The notes: generated from the letters alone by a model not told the origin. Positions 10,476 to 22,224 are shown, numbered from the stretch's first letter. The stretch: DNA of 64,000 nt from Oegoconia quadripuncta (GCA_949316235.1 OX438745.1:687001-751000), one strand, 5' to 3'. Program-made: numbers and translations.

Positions 10476-11689
10476 ATCATCGTCAGGATAATACTTGAGA
10501 TTGTTCTATTTCTTCCTACCATCCTGAGTTCGAACAGTATCAAAAAAAAATAGTATTGAGGATGAGTTGACTCTCAATCCTGAGACTGCGCCACCAATAC
10601 AGCCCTCTAACTGTACACAGCATGCTACCACGTAAAAAACCATTTATGAATAATACAGCATTCTTCTTACTTCGTTGGTAATCAAACTTCCAATATATTG
10701 ACCCAACATATAACAAAAGCAAACCCCTATCTGGCCGGATCGCATTTATTTCACCCGACATTGTCAATTGCAAGGTATAATAGTAAATTACTTAATGCAT
10801 CGACCTATAAAAGATTTAACACACTCACACATATACTAGACCACGCCCCTTAGCGGCGCGCCTTTGTTCTTATGAAGCCTTCCAGAGTACACATGCGCAA
10901 AACGCCTCGCCCCGCTCATGTGTGGGTTAAGGGGGCAATGAAATATATGTGCCATTTTTCTTACTTACTCTTTATTTATAGATGTTCCGTATTTGCTATT
11001 GGAATAGTGATTTTAACTTTGCACCGTGATATTGTGTACTTTGTGAAATGTAGATTTAGATTGATTTATCTATTCGAACGGTAAATTGGTCTTAGCACCA
11101 ATTTCTGGCATACTTCACTATTTTATTTATTTTATTTATTTATTTATCATTTATTGCACACAAGAAATTCACTATTCAGTATTTCTGTTGGTAATTCCTA
11201 TCAGAGGAAACACTTTTGGTATGTGCTATATCTATACGATGTTGTACTGTTTTTTTCTCTAATAAAGAAATAACAATTCACTTATTATAAAACAAAAAAT
11301 CCAGCAGCAAATTTGATATTTTGCCGTCGCCATTTTAAATTTCTTTACATACCCCGAAAACGTAACGAACGTTAAAAAAGAAATAGATTTCTTTTATTTG
11401 AAAGTTGACGAATGTATTTTACTGCTGAGTAATTATTCACATTTTCAGTCAGAATGAAAAGATTACATTTACCATTCATAAGTATCTTTACCATTAAATT
11501 GCTGAAATCACCAAAAGAATAGACGACTTACCAAAAAAAAATTATAAGCGAAATTCGGTCGGAGCCCCCCAATAGCGATAATTACAGCGATCATTATTAA
11601 AAGGCACAATTTGGATCAACTTTTCTATCCCCATTACCGCTTGACAATGGTTGAACAATTTTCCTTGTGCACCCCTCTTAGGTAAGCTA
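10476..11689. other. No gene recognised
   Basis: Contains a GC-richer patch at 10840-10930, a (TTTA)n tract at about 11118-11150 and a weak family J match (aatttgatattttgccgtcg, 11305). The short ORFs are not supported. Confidence 0.35.
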
Positions 11690-11900
11690 GTGTGCGTGCT
11701 TGCTGGCTATGTGTGCAATAGGTCTCGAATACCCACACAGCATAAATAGAAGCCGTTTCAGCGCGCTTCAGCATTGGCTCGCAGCCAGCCGCGTCGGCAG
11801 GACGTGTCGATCCAACCATGTCATAGTTTACTACGTACCACTCTATCTCTTCTTAACTCCTAGTAGTAACTATACGTATCACTATTTCTAATGTAGACTT
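11690..11900 (+). promoter_or_regulatory. Promoter-like patch (weak)
   Basis: A TATA-like cataaatag (about 11740) is followed about 30 bases later by ttcagc initiator-like sequence and a GC-rich leader with cgcagccagccgcg. It could be a retroelement LTR or a host alternative promoter; there is no supporting ORF or splice site. Confidence 0.2.
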
Positions 11901-12454
11901 CATATATTGGTGCTCAAAATTAAATTAAAATACAAAATATTTTTATATATTCGGGCGTTGTTATGAATCGTTAGTAGGTTGTAGGAAATTAATTATTTTT
12001 TAAATCAAATAAGTGTGATAGAAGAGTTGGCGAGATGAACTTCTTGGGTGAGTTTTCTTTTTATACGAACATAAGGCCTCGTTTTCGTAAAGTTGCGTTC
12101 ATTTCTTCACTGCCTGGATTTTATGATAGCCATCAAAACTTTATAGAGCTAAATATCGTTTACTTGTGTTCATTCTGAATATAAATGCGACTAAAAATAT
12201 TCCTACATTAAACTTCTGCATATAAAATTCTGCAATTTACTAAACATGGCCTTATTTATTTAACCATCGTATAAAAACACTTCTTTTATTTTCTTTCTCT
12301 TCAAAGGATTTTTATTTAGTATGTACAAAGATACACTCGCGGAACGAAATTTGACATACGGAAAAGTCACAGTTTCATTTTTATGAAACAAAAATAAAAT
12401 TCCGCTAGTGTAACTACATATTATATCCAACAGCAATTCAGATTCAGAACATTC
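11901..12454. other. No recognised feature
   Basis: AT-rich, single-copy within the window. Confidence 0.4.
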
Positions 12455-12650
12455 GGGTGTCTACGTTTTTAGCAGCTACCGAGCTACGCAATAACCTACG
12501 TCACAGATACGCTACGCAATTTCTACGAATTAACTACACCATCGTGTTGTTTTTACTGCAGCGAAATAATATAAAACGATTCTACGGCCGCACTACGCTA
12601 CGAAACTGACTACGATATTTCTACTACGGTTTTTATTGCTACGGATGTAA
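12455..12650. repeat. CTACG-rich cluster, longest
   Basis: Over a dozen ctacg or ctac(a/g) words at irregular spacing, e.g. ctacgcaatttctacgaatt. This is not a fixed-period tandem array. Confidence 0.55.
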
Positions 12651-13489
12651 ATTGACAATAGTTTGGAGGTTTTTAATAATGATCTGCTGTTTATTAGGAA
12701 GTCAATATTAAAATAAAGTCAAAGTCAAAGTTTTCCTGCTCCTCAGTCTATATAAGTTCAGTGCTGGACGGGCATTGCCGTAATAAAAGATTTCCTGTTG
12801 GGGATCGCAACTTGTTAGGAATTGTTCATTAAAAACGCTGCTGCCCATTACTGGTTCATACAAATTTTAGGGCTATATTTCTTTACGTGATTACGATCGC
12901 TATTGTCTTCGTACGCCCACACACTGAAACAGAAATGTTTTAAAAATTACCACATGAATTCATAATAATAATAATAAGTAAATAGGAGTATACCATTTAC
13001 TTGGTTAATGCCCGTAAATGGTATGATAATACCAGCTCATGCTGAGAAAAAGAAATTAAAAAATAATAATAATGAAAATCTTTATTTGCCAAGAAAACAG
13101 TAAAAACTAAAATATAAAATGACTTTGTAATCATGACAGAAAGGTCTGTAGCTCAGCATATGGTCGCTGGGAACCAGCGGCCGCTGATTTTCAGCCGCAG
13201 CCTGCAGTTTGCAATACACGAACCAATGGTGTTAAATGCTTAATTTCTTCCTACGTATTTTCATCAAACGTTACTTAGAATCTACCCCTCGTTCAGTCTT
13301 TTACATAAATATCCGACCAAGCGTTACTGAGATACATCCGGATAAAGACTGGACATACACACTCAATGCCGTTAAATACACAACCATCATCGTTTTTCGT
13401 CGGGGGTTAAAATGACATGCTTGTACTACTTATTCATAAGGCTGACTCTCCAGACGTATGGTCAAGATATATGTTACCTCCTGTTAGTT
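12651..13489. other. No gene recognised
   Basis: Includes an (ATA)n tract near 12963-12978. The gtagctcagcatatgg phrase at 13149 resembles a tRNA A-box but has no B-box partner. Confidence 0.4.
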
Positions 13490-13850
13490 AAAAGACTCGA
13501 CCGAATTTGAAGTGCAAGGTGTCGTTCGATAAGTCTTGATCTCGAGATTGTCATTACACATTTGCTTTAGTTTGAATTTGCTGTAATTTGTATACGCCCA
13601 ATCTACTGTTTTGTAAGTAACCCTATTGTTGACTGGAAGAAATCCCTCTATGGGATAAGTCCGCCGTTGTACTCAATTTATGTATCAATACAAAATTAAT
13701 GTATTGCCTTTTTGTGCAATAAAGCGTTTACAAACAAACAAACACACATTTTATGGTAAAAAATCTAACATGGCGCCCGCAAAATATAAAAGTGTCGGTA
13801 TTTTTTTATCTTTAAATACATTTAAAAATAAAAAACGTTTACGATCCATT
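13490..13850 (+). repeat. Family J repeat split by a LINE-K tail
   Basis: Left part contains gtgcaaggtgtcgttcgata; right part contains atggtaaaaaatctaacatg and gcgcccgcaaaatat. They are contiguous in the copies at 44335 and 48490. The inserted LINE-K tail (about 13566-13738) ends gcaataaagcgtttac. The word acacattt occurs on both sides, a plausible target duplication. Confidence 0.6.
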
Positions 13851-14577
13851 AGTTGCCTTTCGTACGTACTGGAAGAGATGGATCCAACTTTTACCCCAAG
13901 CGTACGACATGGACCTTTAATCAAATTTCTTCCCGAAAAGTTCCAGCCCTATCCCGAGGGTTTGACCTTCCTTTGTGAATACGATACACGCGGCATTTGA
14001 CCGACTTCGCCAAGGCTAGCTGGCGCGGTGCCAACTAGGTCTCTATCCTAGACCCCAATGCATAGCGAGTTGGAAGGAACGGGAATTCGCTCATTTAGGA
14101 TTTCTATGATAATTATTAAATTACTGGCATCGTCAAATCTTGGAATTAGATCATAGTCCCACGGGATGTATTTGAAATTCCGGGAAGTGAAGAGACCTAG
14201 TCAATCTGAGTGTGAAATTTCATACAAATCGTTTAAGCAAAATTTCGATTTAGGGAAATATATTAGTAAGATTAAGTGAAACCAATGTGTTTGTACTCTT
14301 TTCATTCTCTGTAAATAAAAGATTATGTTATTTGAAAAAATGTATTTCTGAAAATTGACACTTCAATGAGAAATATAAAAAAGTAAAAAATGAGGCAAAG
14401 GCGAAGCTTCCACACAAATTGTTTAACAGAGATTAACATTAAAACCCTAAAGTCCACGAAAAGAAATTCAAGACTCAGTTTATTTTATGGAATGCAAAAT
14501 AACCAAAATTCGTAATTTTTTTACGAAAAGGGGTATTATAATTTTAAAGTTGTGACCTATATTTTTAATATTTAGTA
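13851..14577. other. No gene recognised
   Basis: A 106-codon ORF ends at 14000 but spans the J and K repeats and has no domain, so I do not accept it. The rest is low-repeat. Confidence 0.4.
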
Positions 14578-14745
14578 ATTTCGTTGTAAAATACATTATA
14601 TCATTTGTTGAAAATCAATTTAAATCTATTGGAAAAATATTAGGCCTTAAGCATTTCTTTGGCATTCGGTATGTCCAAGTTACTGCCGCTTTGGAAAGAG
14701 CAATCATCTGCGGACAGAAGCGGTACAAGAAACGCACACGATCTT
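14578..14745 (-). mobile_element. LINE-G 3' UTR fragment, reverse
   Basis: atatcatttgttgaaaatca, tttaaatctattgga and tatgtccaagttactgccgc match 36178-36480, but diverged. Confidence 0.7.
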
Positions 14746-15164
14746 GGTTTACAACTAAAACTTATATCGCTATAATTGAACATTCAATTCTATTTTTTGA
14801 CAATATGATTGTACTAGTAATTGTAGCTCACTTTAATCGGATTAATTTTTGAGTGAACAACTCAAAACACGATCCAATTACTTTAAGGCAGACGGACTTC
14901 TTCTTTGTAGCGAATCGATGGCAAAAACATCAAATTCTTTAGGACCAGAATGTGCCCACACTTACATCATTGTCTGTGGGATCGTAGAGGTCCTATAGCG
15001 GACAAAGCGGACGGACTACAATAGTACCTTAGTTAAACATTTCGATAGAACTTTAAAAAGGTTCTATGTATATAAATCCTCGGTTTTCTTTGAAGACAGT
15101 CATAACATAGGCATATTAGCAGTATTTGCGTAGCCAGTACATAGATGCAGGCAATGTGCTTGGA
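14746..15164. other. No recognised feature
   Basis: Low-repeat sequence with no ORF support. Confidence 0.4.
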
Positions 15165-15570
15165 GTTATTACGTAACCGACAAGCGTAGCAGCTACGACT
15201 GCTACACACTTACATATGACATCATCTCTACGAGCATCTACGACTTAAAAAATGCGTTCAAGTCTCTCTTTGACAATTTTTCTCGAGAATGAATTTTACA
15301 ATGCAGTCTTATTTATTTATTTATAATAGTACAACCACATCACATATATTTATACATTTTCAGAAAATTTGTAGATGTAATTATTTCTAATATATGTGAC
15401 AATTACGGTGTACATAACATTTAGCAAAATCAAATAATAACATAACCTAATGAATATTGAGATAAAACGAAAATGAAATTCTTGAATGAAATCCGTCTTG
15501 AATGAAAACTTCAGTTTCTACGATGTAGCGCTACCACGTAGCAGAGATTTCCGCTATATAGCGAAGAACT
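15165..15570. repeat. Two CTACG-rich clusters
   Basis: Clusters at 15165-15250 and 15515-15570 (e.g. cgtagcagctacgactgcta) flank an AT-rich spacer. They may be the ends of one degraded element. Confidence 0.45.
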
Positions 15571-15663
15571 GCCATGTAAATCCAAGATATTTAGTTCTTA
15601 TCACTATGTTAGGATCTCCGTCGCCTATTTCAACCTTTAAACGTTAGTTTCCACTTAAATATA

Positions 15664-15930
15664 CAGGGTGATTTTGAATTCGTGTAATTCCCATTATCTC
15701 GTGACGCCACTCTTGATTACGAACAACTTTCCCCAAAGAACCATAGTCGAATTCGATCAAAAAATTTCTATTACCCATACAAAGTAAACCATTCTGAAAC
15801 TAACATTAGTATGGAATTCCACAAATTTTCGGCTGGCAGCTTCACTCCTGAATACCAAAAAACTTTCCACTAGGAACCATAGCCGAAATCAACCTGATAT
15901 TGTTGGGCTTCCATACTAAAGGTGGTTTCA
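15664..15930 (+). mobile_element. Family E element, right end lost
   Basis: Left end CAGGGTGATTTTGAATTC preceded by ATA. The body has acgaacaactttcccc and cgaattcgatcaaaa, then an internal second repeat of the same theme. No terminal CACCCTG is found. Confidence 0.7.
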
Positions 15931-15944
15931 AGGAGTAAGTTTAA

Positions 15945-15975
15945 ATTAGATAAGATAAGATAAGATAAGATGTTT
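15945..15975 (+). repeat. (GATAA)n microsatellite
   Basis: Five consecutive ataag/gataa units before gtttatttacc. Confidence 0.85.
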
Positions 15976-16827
15976 ATTTACCAAAAAGGACCATACATAA
16001 TTATACATTTGCTGTAGCGTCCACACTAGGCTAGGCCTGTATCGTGGATGCCAAAATTTCTATATTAGAGAAATTAACTTTCAAGATTTGATTACATTGT
16101 TAATTACAAATTAAGCTAATAAAAATCGTGTAAAAAAATATACAAACGGCCGAAATACAACGCTTTTCGGTGTTTTTCGGTTTTAAATAACTAAATTGTA
16201 ATTTAAATTTCGAATACCACAAAATCTGTGAATAAGCCACCATTACTACCGAACCACTACTGTAATTTTTTTTTTCGCATTTCAGTTGCGTCTGGCAGAG
16301 TGCCAGAGGCTGCCCAGTCCCGGGGGTTTCGATTAGTGTTGCGCTGTAATCTCATTTTCCCGGGACAACTCCGGAATATTGCCGAAATTGCTTCCATGTG
16401 CACTATTCGCCACTTTTAGTGTACATTGAATTATTCATCTTGAAAATTCTACGTACACCTCTCTACGTTGTTGCTTTACTAATTTGAAGTAAATTACATT
16501 TTTCACATTTCTATTAATTTTTGTACGACAATATTCCGATAGTGGGAAATATTGTTTATGAAATATTTGAAATGGGGCACTATTGTTTTTTTGAATGGAT
16601 CAACTGTGTGTTCGATGGCGTTTTGTTTTTTTATGGATTACCGTCAAATTGTGTCGTAGGAATTTTCTAATTATGTGCTTTTGACATTGGAAAGTACATT
16701 GGTTGACTGGGCTTGTCGTTTACACATGCTCCAGTCATGAAGACTGAATAGTATCATATCAACAACCTATGAGAGTCCACTCGCTTTCCATGGGCAGATT
16801 TGTCCTAATTACCACAGAATGTCTTAT
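15976..16827. other. No gene recognised
   Basis: Weak SINE-B-like core near 16020-16060 (ctaggcctgtatcgtggatg). Otherwise single-copy. Confidence 0.35.
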
Positions 16828-17118
16828 TTTTTATGCACCACGGGTTCGTACTTGACCTCAATCACACCTGATGTTAAGTGAAGATGAGGTCGAAGGTGGA
16901 AGCGTACTGACCCGGAAACCCCAACACATTTGGGGGACTGGCTATCTTATCTCTGACAACCGGAATACAACAATGCTATTAACATTGCTGTTTGGCGGCA
17001 GATTTAGATAAGATGGTGTTAGCTAGCCAGGCGGACATTTTAAAATGCCCTACCACCAACCAAACCGAGTACTTAAACATGTACCCCGCTGCGGATCGAA
17101 CCTGTGACCTCCGAATTG
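16828..17118 (-). mobile_element. SINE-A, head partly lost, reverse
   Basis: Poly-T/atgcaccacgggttcgta start to the mutated B-box complement gatcgaacctgtgacctc. The A-box side is replaced by unrelated sequence. Confidence 0.85.
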
Positions 17119-17164
17119 AATTTGACGCTCCTGCCTAGCGCTGGTCTATACTGTTACGCTCACG

Positions 17165-17215
17165 ATCGTTTAGCCGCCTCTTATTCACCCCACGGGAAGA
17201 GACAGGTTGATTCTA
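17165..17215 (+). repeat. Family N 3' fragment
   Basis: The accccacgggaagagacagg and ttgattctatt blocks match the end of the 9410-9660 copy. Confidence 0.5.
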
Positions 17216-17244
17216 TTTTCCTCTACCGAGAACTATACGACCAT

Positions 17245-17440
17245 TTTATATTATCATCATCATATCAGAAGACGTCCACTGCTGGACAAAGGCCTCCCCA
17301 AGATCTCCTCAACGATTGGTCCTGCGCTGCCCGCGTCCAGCGGCTTCCCGCGATTTTTACCAAATCGTCGGTTCACCTCGTGGGGGGCCTGCCCACACTG
17401 CGTCTTCCGGTGCGTGGTCGCCACTCGAGAACTTTTCCGC
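17245..17440. mobile_element. RTE-like 3' region
   Basis: gacgtccactgctggacaaa, ggcctcccc and the GC-rich gcctgcccacactgcgtctt are phrases of a common lepidopteran LINE 3' region. GC content is well above the surroundings. Orientation uncertain (probably minus). Confidence 0.55.
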
Positions 17441-18340
17441 CCTATCTCTTATTTATAATACAATATTTAATTTAATTTCCCAAACAACAAATCCAATCCC
17501 GGGAACACTACCCCAACCCTATTCCCTCAAATCTTGGGGCAAACTTTTAACGGTCAAATAAAAAGTCTACGAGAACCCGGCCCCTTATTTGTCTCTGTCA
17601 TCTCTGTAGTGTTAGACGGAGATAGGGGGTCATTTTAAACGAGTGGAACTGACCAAATGCGGTACATCGGTATGCTTTTAGCGAAAGGCGGATTAGAGCG
17701 CTTTACTCGTTTCTTGCTTTAGGTATTTATTAATATAGAGTTACCGCAGGGTGTCTGTGTAGATATATTTGGATTATTGTAGTAATTATACAATACGAAA
17801 TACGAAAAGTTTTTATTTTCCCTCACTTAAATATACATAGTTCAACAATAGGTGCGTAATCTATGAGAATAAACATAGTTTTCGTGAGAGACTGGTGTCC
17901 GTACTAAAAAACCTGTGTGACAGATCACCAGTGTGAGACAAGATGTGGACATAAACTTTGATTAGAGTGCGTGTGCGTGTATGTGTGTGTATGTGTGTAT
18001 TATCTTTAATCTTTTGTCTTTGAGAAGTTTGAATACAATTTGAAATCATTATTTTCACCTCTCTGAATCTGAGAACCAAGTGTTCTATTACATGATTTCA
18101 TCGTGATTGTCATCGGTTACGTTCTAGCATGTGATTGGTTGGCTCATTGCTCGCTCGGCAATTTGACAGTTTCTCATTGGTCAACGTAATAGATGACGAT
18201 ACCGATGACGTTACATAACCTAAGGGCTACGATTTTTCGATGATGTACGTATCGTAAGGGAAATCGTACGATGTTTATAAAATCTGAATTTTCGCATAAC
18301 TTTAAGGTAAATCTGGTAACAATATTACACAAACTGAAAT
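17441..18340. other. No gene; possible degraded inverted repeat
   Basis: 18085-18220 contains opposed gtcatcggttacgt and cgataccgatgacgtta phrases that may be worn ends of a small MITE. A (TG)-rich tract lies at 17968-18000. Confidence 0.35.
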
Positions 18341-18346
18341 ACTGAA

Positions 18347-18658
18347 ATGGAAAGTATCAGCTGGACAGAAAAGAAAACGAACGAAGAGGTTTTAAATATA
18401 GTAAAGGAAAAAAGGAAATTGTTGGTAATAATTGAGAATAGAAGAGAAAAAATGCTGGCACACCTTATACGACACGATGATTTCATCAAAACTATAATAG
18501 AAGGAAGAATAGAGGGGAAAAGAAAAAGAGAAAGAGGAGTAAGCTCCATGCAGCAGATAAAAGAGAAGTTGAACGTCGTGTCTTATCAGGAGGTGAAGAG
18601 GACGGCTTTGAGCAGAGAGATATGGAAAAATCTCCACCGACAAGAGCATGGCTCTTAA
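18347..18658 (+). pseudogene. RTE-like ORF2 C-terminus (103 codons)
   Basis: Reads ISWTEKKTNEEVLNIVKEKR, then MLAHLIRHDDF, EGKRKRERG and QIKEKLNVVSYQEVKR, ending LHRQEHGS-stop. This is the classic post-RT tail of RTE-type endonuclease-reverse transcriptases and is unbroken over its length. Everything upstream (endonuclease, RT) is gone. Reverse relatives lie at 22975-23125 and 24770-24865. Not expected to yield a functional protein. Confidence 0.85.
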
Positions 18659-18764
18659 ATCAGATGATAATGATGATGATGAAATATTTTAACATATGAA
18701 ACCGTAAAATAGATCGTTGCAAGTTCTTTGGTTATTGCCAGGAGTTTCATTGTAACCGGGGATT

Positions 18765-18870
18765 AGAATTACAAGGTGTCGTACGATTCGTCTTGTTCTA
18801 TAGAGTGATAAAAAATATGATATTTTATGATAAAAAATCCAAAATGGCGCCTGCAAAATAAAAATATGCT
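18765..18870 (+). repeat. Family J fragment
   Basis: acaaggtgtcgtacgattcg then aaaatggcgcctgcaaaata, in the same order as the 44335 and 48490 copies. Confidence 0.6.
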
Positions 18871-19289
18871 ATTTGGTTCTTTGGTTTTTAAATACTTAAA
18901 TGGTTATAAAAAATTTCTTTGGGAATACAACTTTTATAATCTGGTGTTCGATTGCTGCATTTTTTCACCTGGCAGCACTGCTAAGTATTTCATATTTTTT
19001 TAGAAAATAATTAATCAGTTTGATTTTTAGGGACTTGACTGCGGATAGTAGCTAATATACATGAATAAACTAAAACTATTCGCCATTAACTTGGGGCTCC
19101 ATCGCTCTAAGTTTGAATGATAATACCTAAATTAAGCGATATAACATAAAATGTTACTTTAAATACATTTCATATAGAGCTTAGTATTTGAACCGAAATT
19201 GGTCTAATATTTAGATAGATAAATCGTTTATTTGTATCTCCAGTCACACACATACCAAGTTCCAAAGCAATTGGATAAACATATTTTAT

Positions 19290-19672
19290 ATCAATTCATA
19301 AAAGTGACGGAACGTCAGAAATCAAAACTCAGGGTTTGTCAGAGGAGCATGGAACGTAGCATATTGGGAGTCAAACTGATCGACAGCGTCAGAAATGCTA
19401 CACTACGCTCACGGGCTCGGATCTTTGACGTAGGGAAAAAAGCGGCAACGTTGAAGTGGGACTGGGCGGGTCACGTGGGCCGCATGCCGTGCGAGTTGTG
19501 GGCAAATGCGTCCACTATTTGGACTCTTACAACCGCCAGACGCAAACGTGGCAGACCTCGAAAACGGTGGAGAGACGAGCTTTACAGTTTTAATAAGGGA
19601 TGGTTTGTGGAAAACGACTGGAAACAGATGAGGGAGGCCTTTGCCCAGCAGTGGGACACTATGGGCTCTTAA
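19290..19672 (+). pseudogene. Retrotransposon ORF2 C-terminus (second RTE-like type)
   Basis: Contains LRVCQRSMERSILGVKLID, KWDWAGHVGRMP, GRPRKRWRDEL and FAQQWDTMGS-stop, followed by an (ATA)n tail. This is the standard C-terminal signature of lepidopteran endonuclease-reverse transcriptase repeats. The frame is intact from about VTERQKSKLR on; upstream codons (19232-19290) belong to unrelated sequence. Confidence 0.85.
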
Positions 19673-19949
19673 TAATAATAATAAAAGTAACATCAGGATA
19701 CACTAGAGTATGTGTGTGCTACAGCCGTACAAATGAGTCATAGCTCAGTGTGTATAATTGCTCAGAGAGCAAAACACTGATTTTCAGCTATCAATATAAT
19801 ACTCGTGTAATATTTTTAATATTCGTAGTTAGCTCTTAAAAGTTTTGCGTTTGTTTGTACTTTGGTAACCTCAAAGATTTAATCGTTCGTTCGTGCTTTG
19901 TAAAATAGCGCGATTGCCGCCAGTATTAGTCCAGTAAGGATACATTTTT

Positions 19950-20240
19950 AACTTCCAATAATCTTAAAGGCCGTGATTTTTTGCACATGGATAGAGTACC
20001 TAATGACAATGTTTTCTAATACTAGACTATTGCATTAAAATTATCACTGTGAATTTCATTATGTCGGGAAATTTAGTAAAACTCCTGTAACTATTAAAAA
20101 AAATCGATCGATCTTTATATTTATGAAAAATTTCACCGAAGACAAATACCACGACTCAATAAACTATTTTTGGAAAATATAAAAGTAGCCATTGATTATT
20201 TTTTTGAAAAATTGTTTTAGGAGATTTTAGCATATTCTAC
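19950..20240 (+). repeat. Family T repeat, uninterrupted copy
   Basis: Ordered blocks gattttttgcacatg, actattgcattaaaattatc, aaactcctgtaactattaaa, gatttttcatattt-like AT stretch and gtagccattgattattt. The same order occurs at 30975-31930, where other elements split it. Class unknown, no ORF. Confidence 0.65.
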
Positions 20241-20271
20241 AACGCAATGAAATACACAGTGGTAACTTTAA

Positions 20272-20535
20272 ATAAATAAATAAATATCTTTGCACATACA
20301 CACAGCTCCATCTAGTTCCACACTAAGCAACTAGGCTTGTATTATGGATACCAGATGGTTGATAAACTACACAAATACATTTTTTTTGTAAATAAATATA
20401 TAAATGAAAAACATCCATAACTCGGGAACACATGTCTATACTCATCATACAAACATATGCCCCTAGCGGGATTTGAACCCATAATCTTTTGGTATACCAG
20501 TCAGAATTTTTAAACACTACACAAAACAGGTTTTA
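20272..20535 (-). mobile_element. SINE-B, full-length, reverse
   Basis: (AAAT)n tail through gggatttgaacc (one-base change in the B-box complement) to cactacacaaaacagg. Confidence 0.85.
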
Positions 20536-20544
20536 TAACTAAAT

Positions 20545-20830
20545 TCCTAAAGCAAGCACAGAATGGTTTGAAAACATTTTTATTCTATTACTGATGGGTA
20601 CTCTATCCTTTTACAAAAAATCAAGTACTTTAAGATTATAGGAAGTTACACCACAAATATTACGTATTTTACTGGACTATATATGCAACCCCATACGCAG
20701 ACGTTAGAGTAGTCATCCAACATGGCGGACGTGGCGGTGCCATTCATTCTATGTCTGAGTCTATTTCACGTCAATCTGAACATCTAACACAGGCTCGTAT
20801 GAGATGCGACTGGGAGAGGAAAAATACCGG
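20545..20830 (+). repeat. Family T fragment plus family S repeat
   Basis: 20560-20690 matches the reverse of 4320-4440. 20700-20825 (gttagagtagtcatccaaca, atttcacgtcaatctgaaca, gatgcgactgggagag) matches 50040-50150 in reverse. Confidence 0.6.
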
Positions 20831-21084
20831 CTCTTTTATTTTTTATTGTGTGTGTATTTAAATGAAGTATTGTCCTGCGGTGAAATAGATTATTAAAGGA
20901 TTTTCAAATAAAGGAGAAATGTTTACCAATTCGCGCATTTTTTAATTTTTAAACGCCCATGTGTTTGTTTATTTATTTTTATTTAAATCGTTTGGAAACT
21001 GACAAATACATAGTGAAATTAATTACAGAAAGCCAGTAGTACCTAAGTTTTCTTCATAAAAGGAACACAAATTATCTAATCTAA

Positions 21085-21350
21085 TCTAACTAATATTAAA
21101 AATGCGAAAGTTTTGATGTTAGTTTGTTTGTTGCCCAATTAAGACGAAACGGATGAACGGATTTGGTTGAAATTTGGTACATAAGTAGAACATAACCTGC
21201 ATTACCTTACGAAATTCTCTGTATTTGTTGGCAATAAATACATTTCTTCCTTTCTTTCTGTTAAAATATAGGATATTTTTTATCCTGATCAAGTGAACAA
21301 ACACATCCGCGATAGAGTCAAAGCTAGTGCAAAATAGAATAAAACTTAAT
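21085..21350 (-). mobile_element. RTE-like 3' tail with small insert
   Basis: Reverse tail (gatgaacggatttggttgaa, ggatattttttatcctgatc). It is interrupted at about 21205-21262 by a ttggcaataaatacatttct stretch that also occurs at 54595-54640. Confidence 0.65.
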
Positions 21351-21360
21351 CTAATATGAA

Positions 21361-21484
21361 TGTGTGTGTATGTTCGTGGGATATGCTTTTGTGTGAGAGA
21401 TGTAGTTGTACATGTGTGTGTCATTTTAAGTGTTGCAATAGTCCCTCAGTCTCATAATAGATTTTTATCCACTTTATAATCATT
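21361..21484 (+). repeat. Direct repeat, copy 1, flanking SINE-A
   Basis: Starts gtgtgtatgttcgtgggat, includes gtagttgtacatgtgtg and tagtccctcagtctcataat, and ends tataatcatt. It is repeated at 21843-21962 with few differences. Confidence 0.85.
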
Positions 21485-21826
21485 AGATTTTTTTTTTTAT
21501 GCACGACGGGTTTGTACTTGACCTCAATCACACCTGATGTTAAGTGAAGATGAGGTCGAAGGTGGAAGCGTACTGACCCGGAAACCCCAACACATTTGGG
21601 GGACTGGCTATTTTATCTCTGACAACCGGAACACAACAATGCTATTAACATTACTGCTTGGCGGCAGATTTAGATAAGATGGTGGTAGCTAGCCAGGCGG
21701 ACATTTTAAAATGCCCTACCACCAACCAAACCGAGTACTTAAACATGTACCCCGCTGGGGATCGAACCCGCGACCTCCGAATCGTAAACCTAATGTTGTT
21801 TACATTGAGCCACGGAGGCGGTTAAA
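21485..21826 (-). mobile_element. SINE-A, full-length, reverse
   Basis: Poly-T, atgcacgacgggtttgta, full body, B-box complement gggatcgaacc and head ccacggaggcggtt. It lies exactly between the two direct repeats. Confidence 0.9.
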
Positions 21827-21842
21827 ATGTATGTATGTATGG

Positions 21843-21962
21843 ATGTGTGTGTTCGTGGGATCTGCGTTTGTGTGAGAGGTGTAGTTGTACATGTGTGTTA
21901 TTTTACGTGTTGCAATAGTCCCTCAGTCTCATAATAGATTTTTATCCACTCTATAATCATTT
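21843..21962 (+). repeat. Direct repeat, copy 2, flanking SINE-A
   Basis: Second copy of 21361-21484. Preceded by a short (ATGT)n run at 21827-21842. Confidence 0.85.
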
Positions 21963-22224
21963 TTGGTAGAATTGTTTAGTAACGAATGTATCTATCTAAG
22001 ATTAGTTACTTATTTTATTTTACTTGTCTCATTCCTGTTACTCAGTTTTAAAGCACCTCTAAATGAGATAAGTACTCAATAACTTTTAATTACTGGCAAT
22101 TAAGAAGAGCCAGTTTGACAGACCTCCTCGAATCCAATCAATTTCGATCCAAACTGCATATTGACTGTGGCCCGTAAATCCTGACACTACCCTAGGAACG
22201 TTAAAATCACTTCATGGTTAGGTT

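Noticed and set aside
13140..13215. gtagctcag phrase resembling a tRNA A-box
   Set aside because: No B-box within range and no cloverleaf.
13680..14000. 106-codon ORF
   Set aside because: Crosses the junction of LINE-K and family J repeats and has no domain.
18080..18260. MITE with gattggttgg core
   Set aside because: Opposed motifs are too diverged and no boundaries or flanking duplications are evident.
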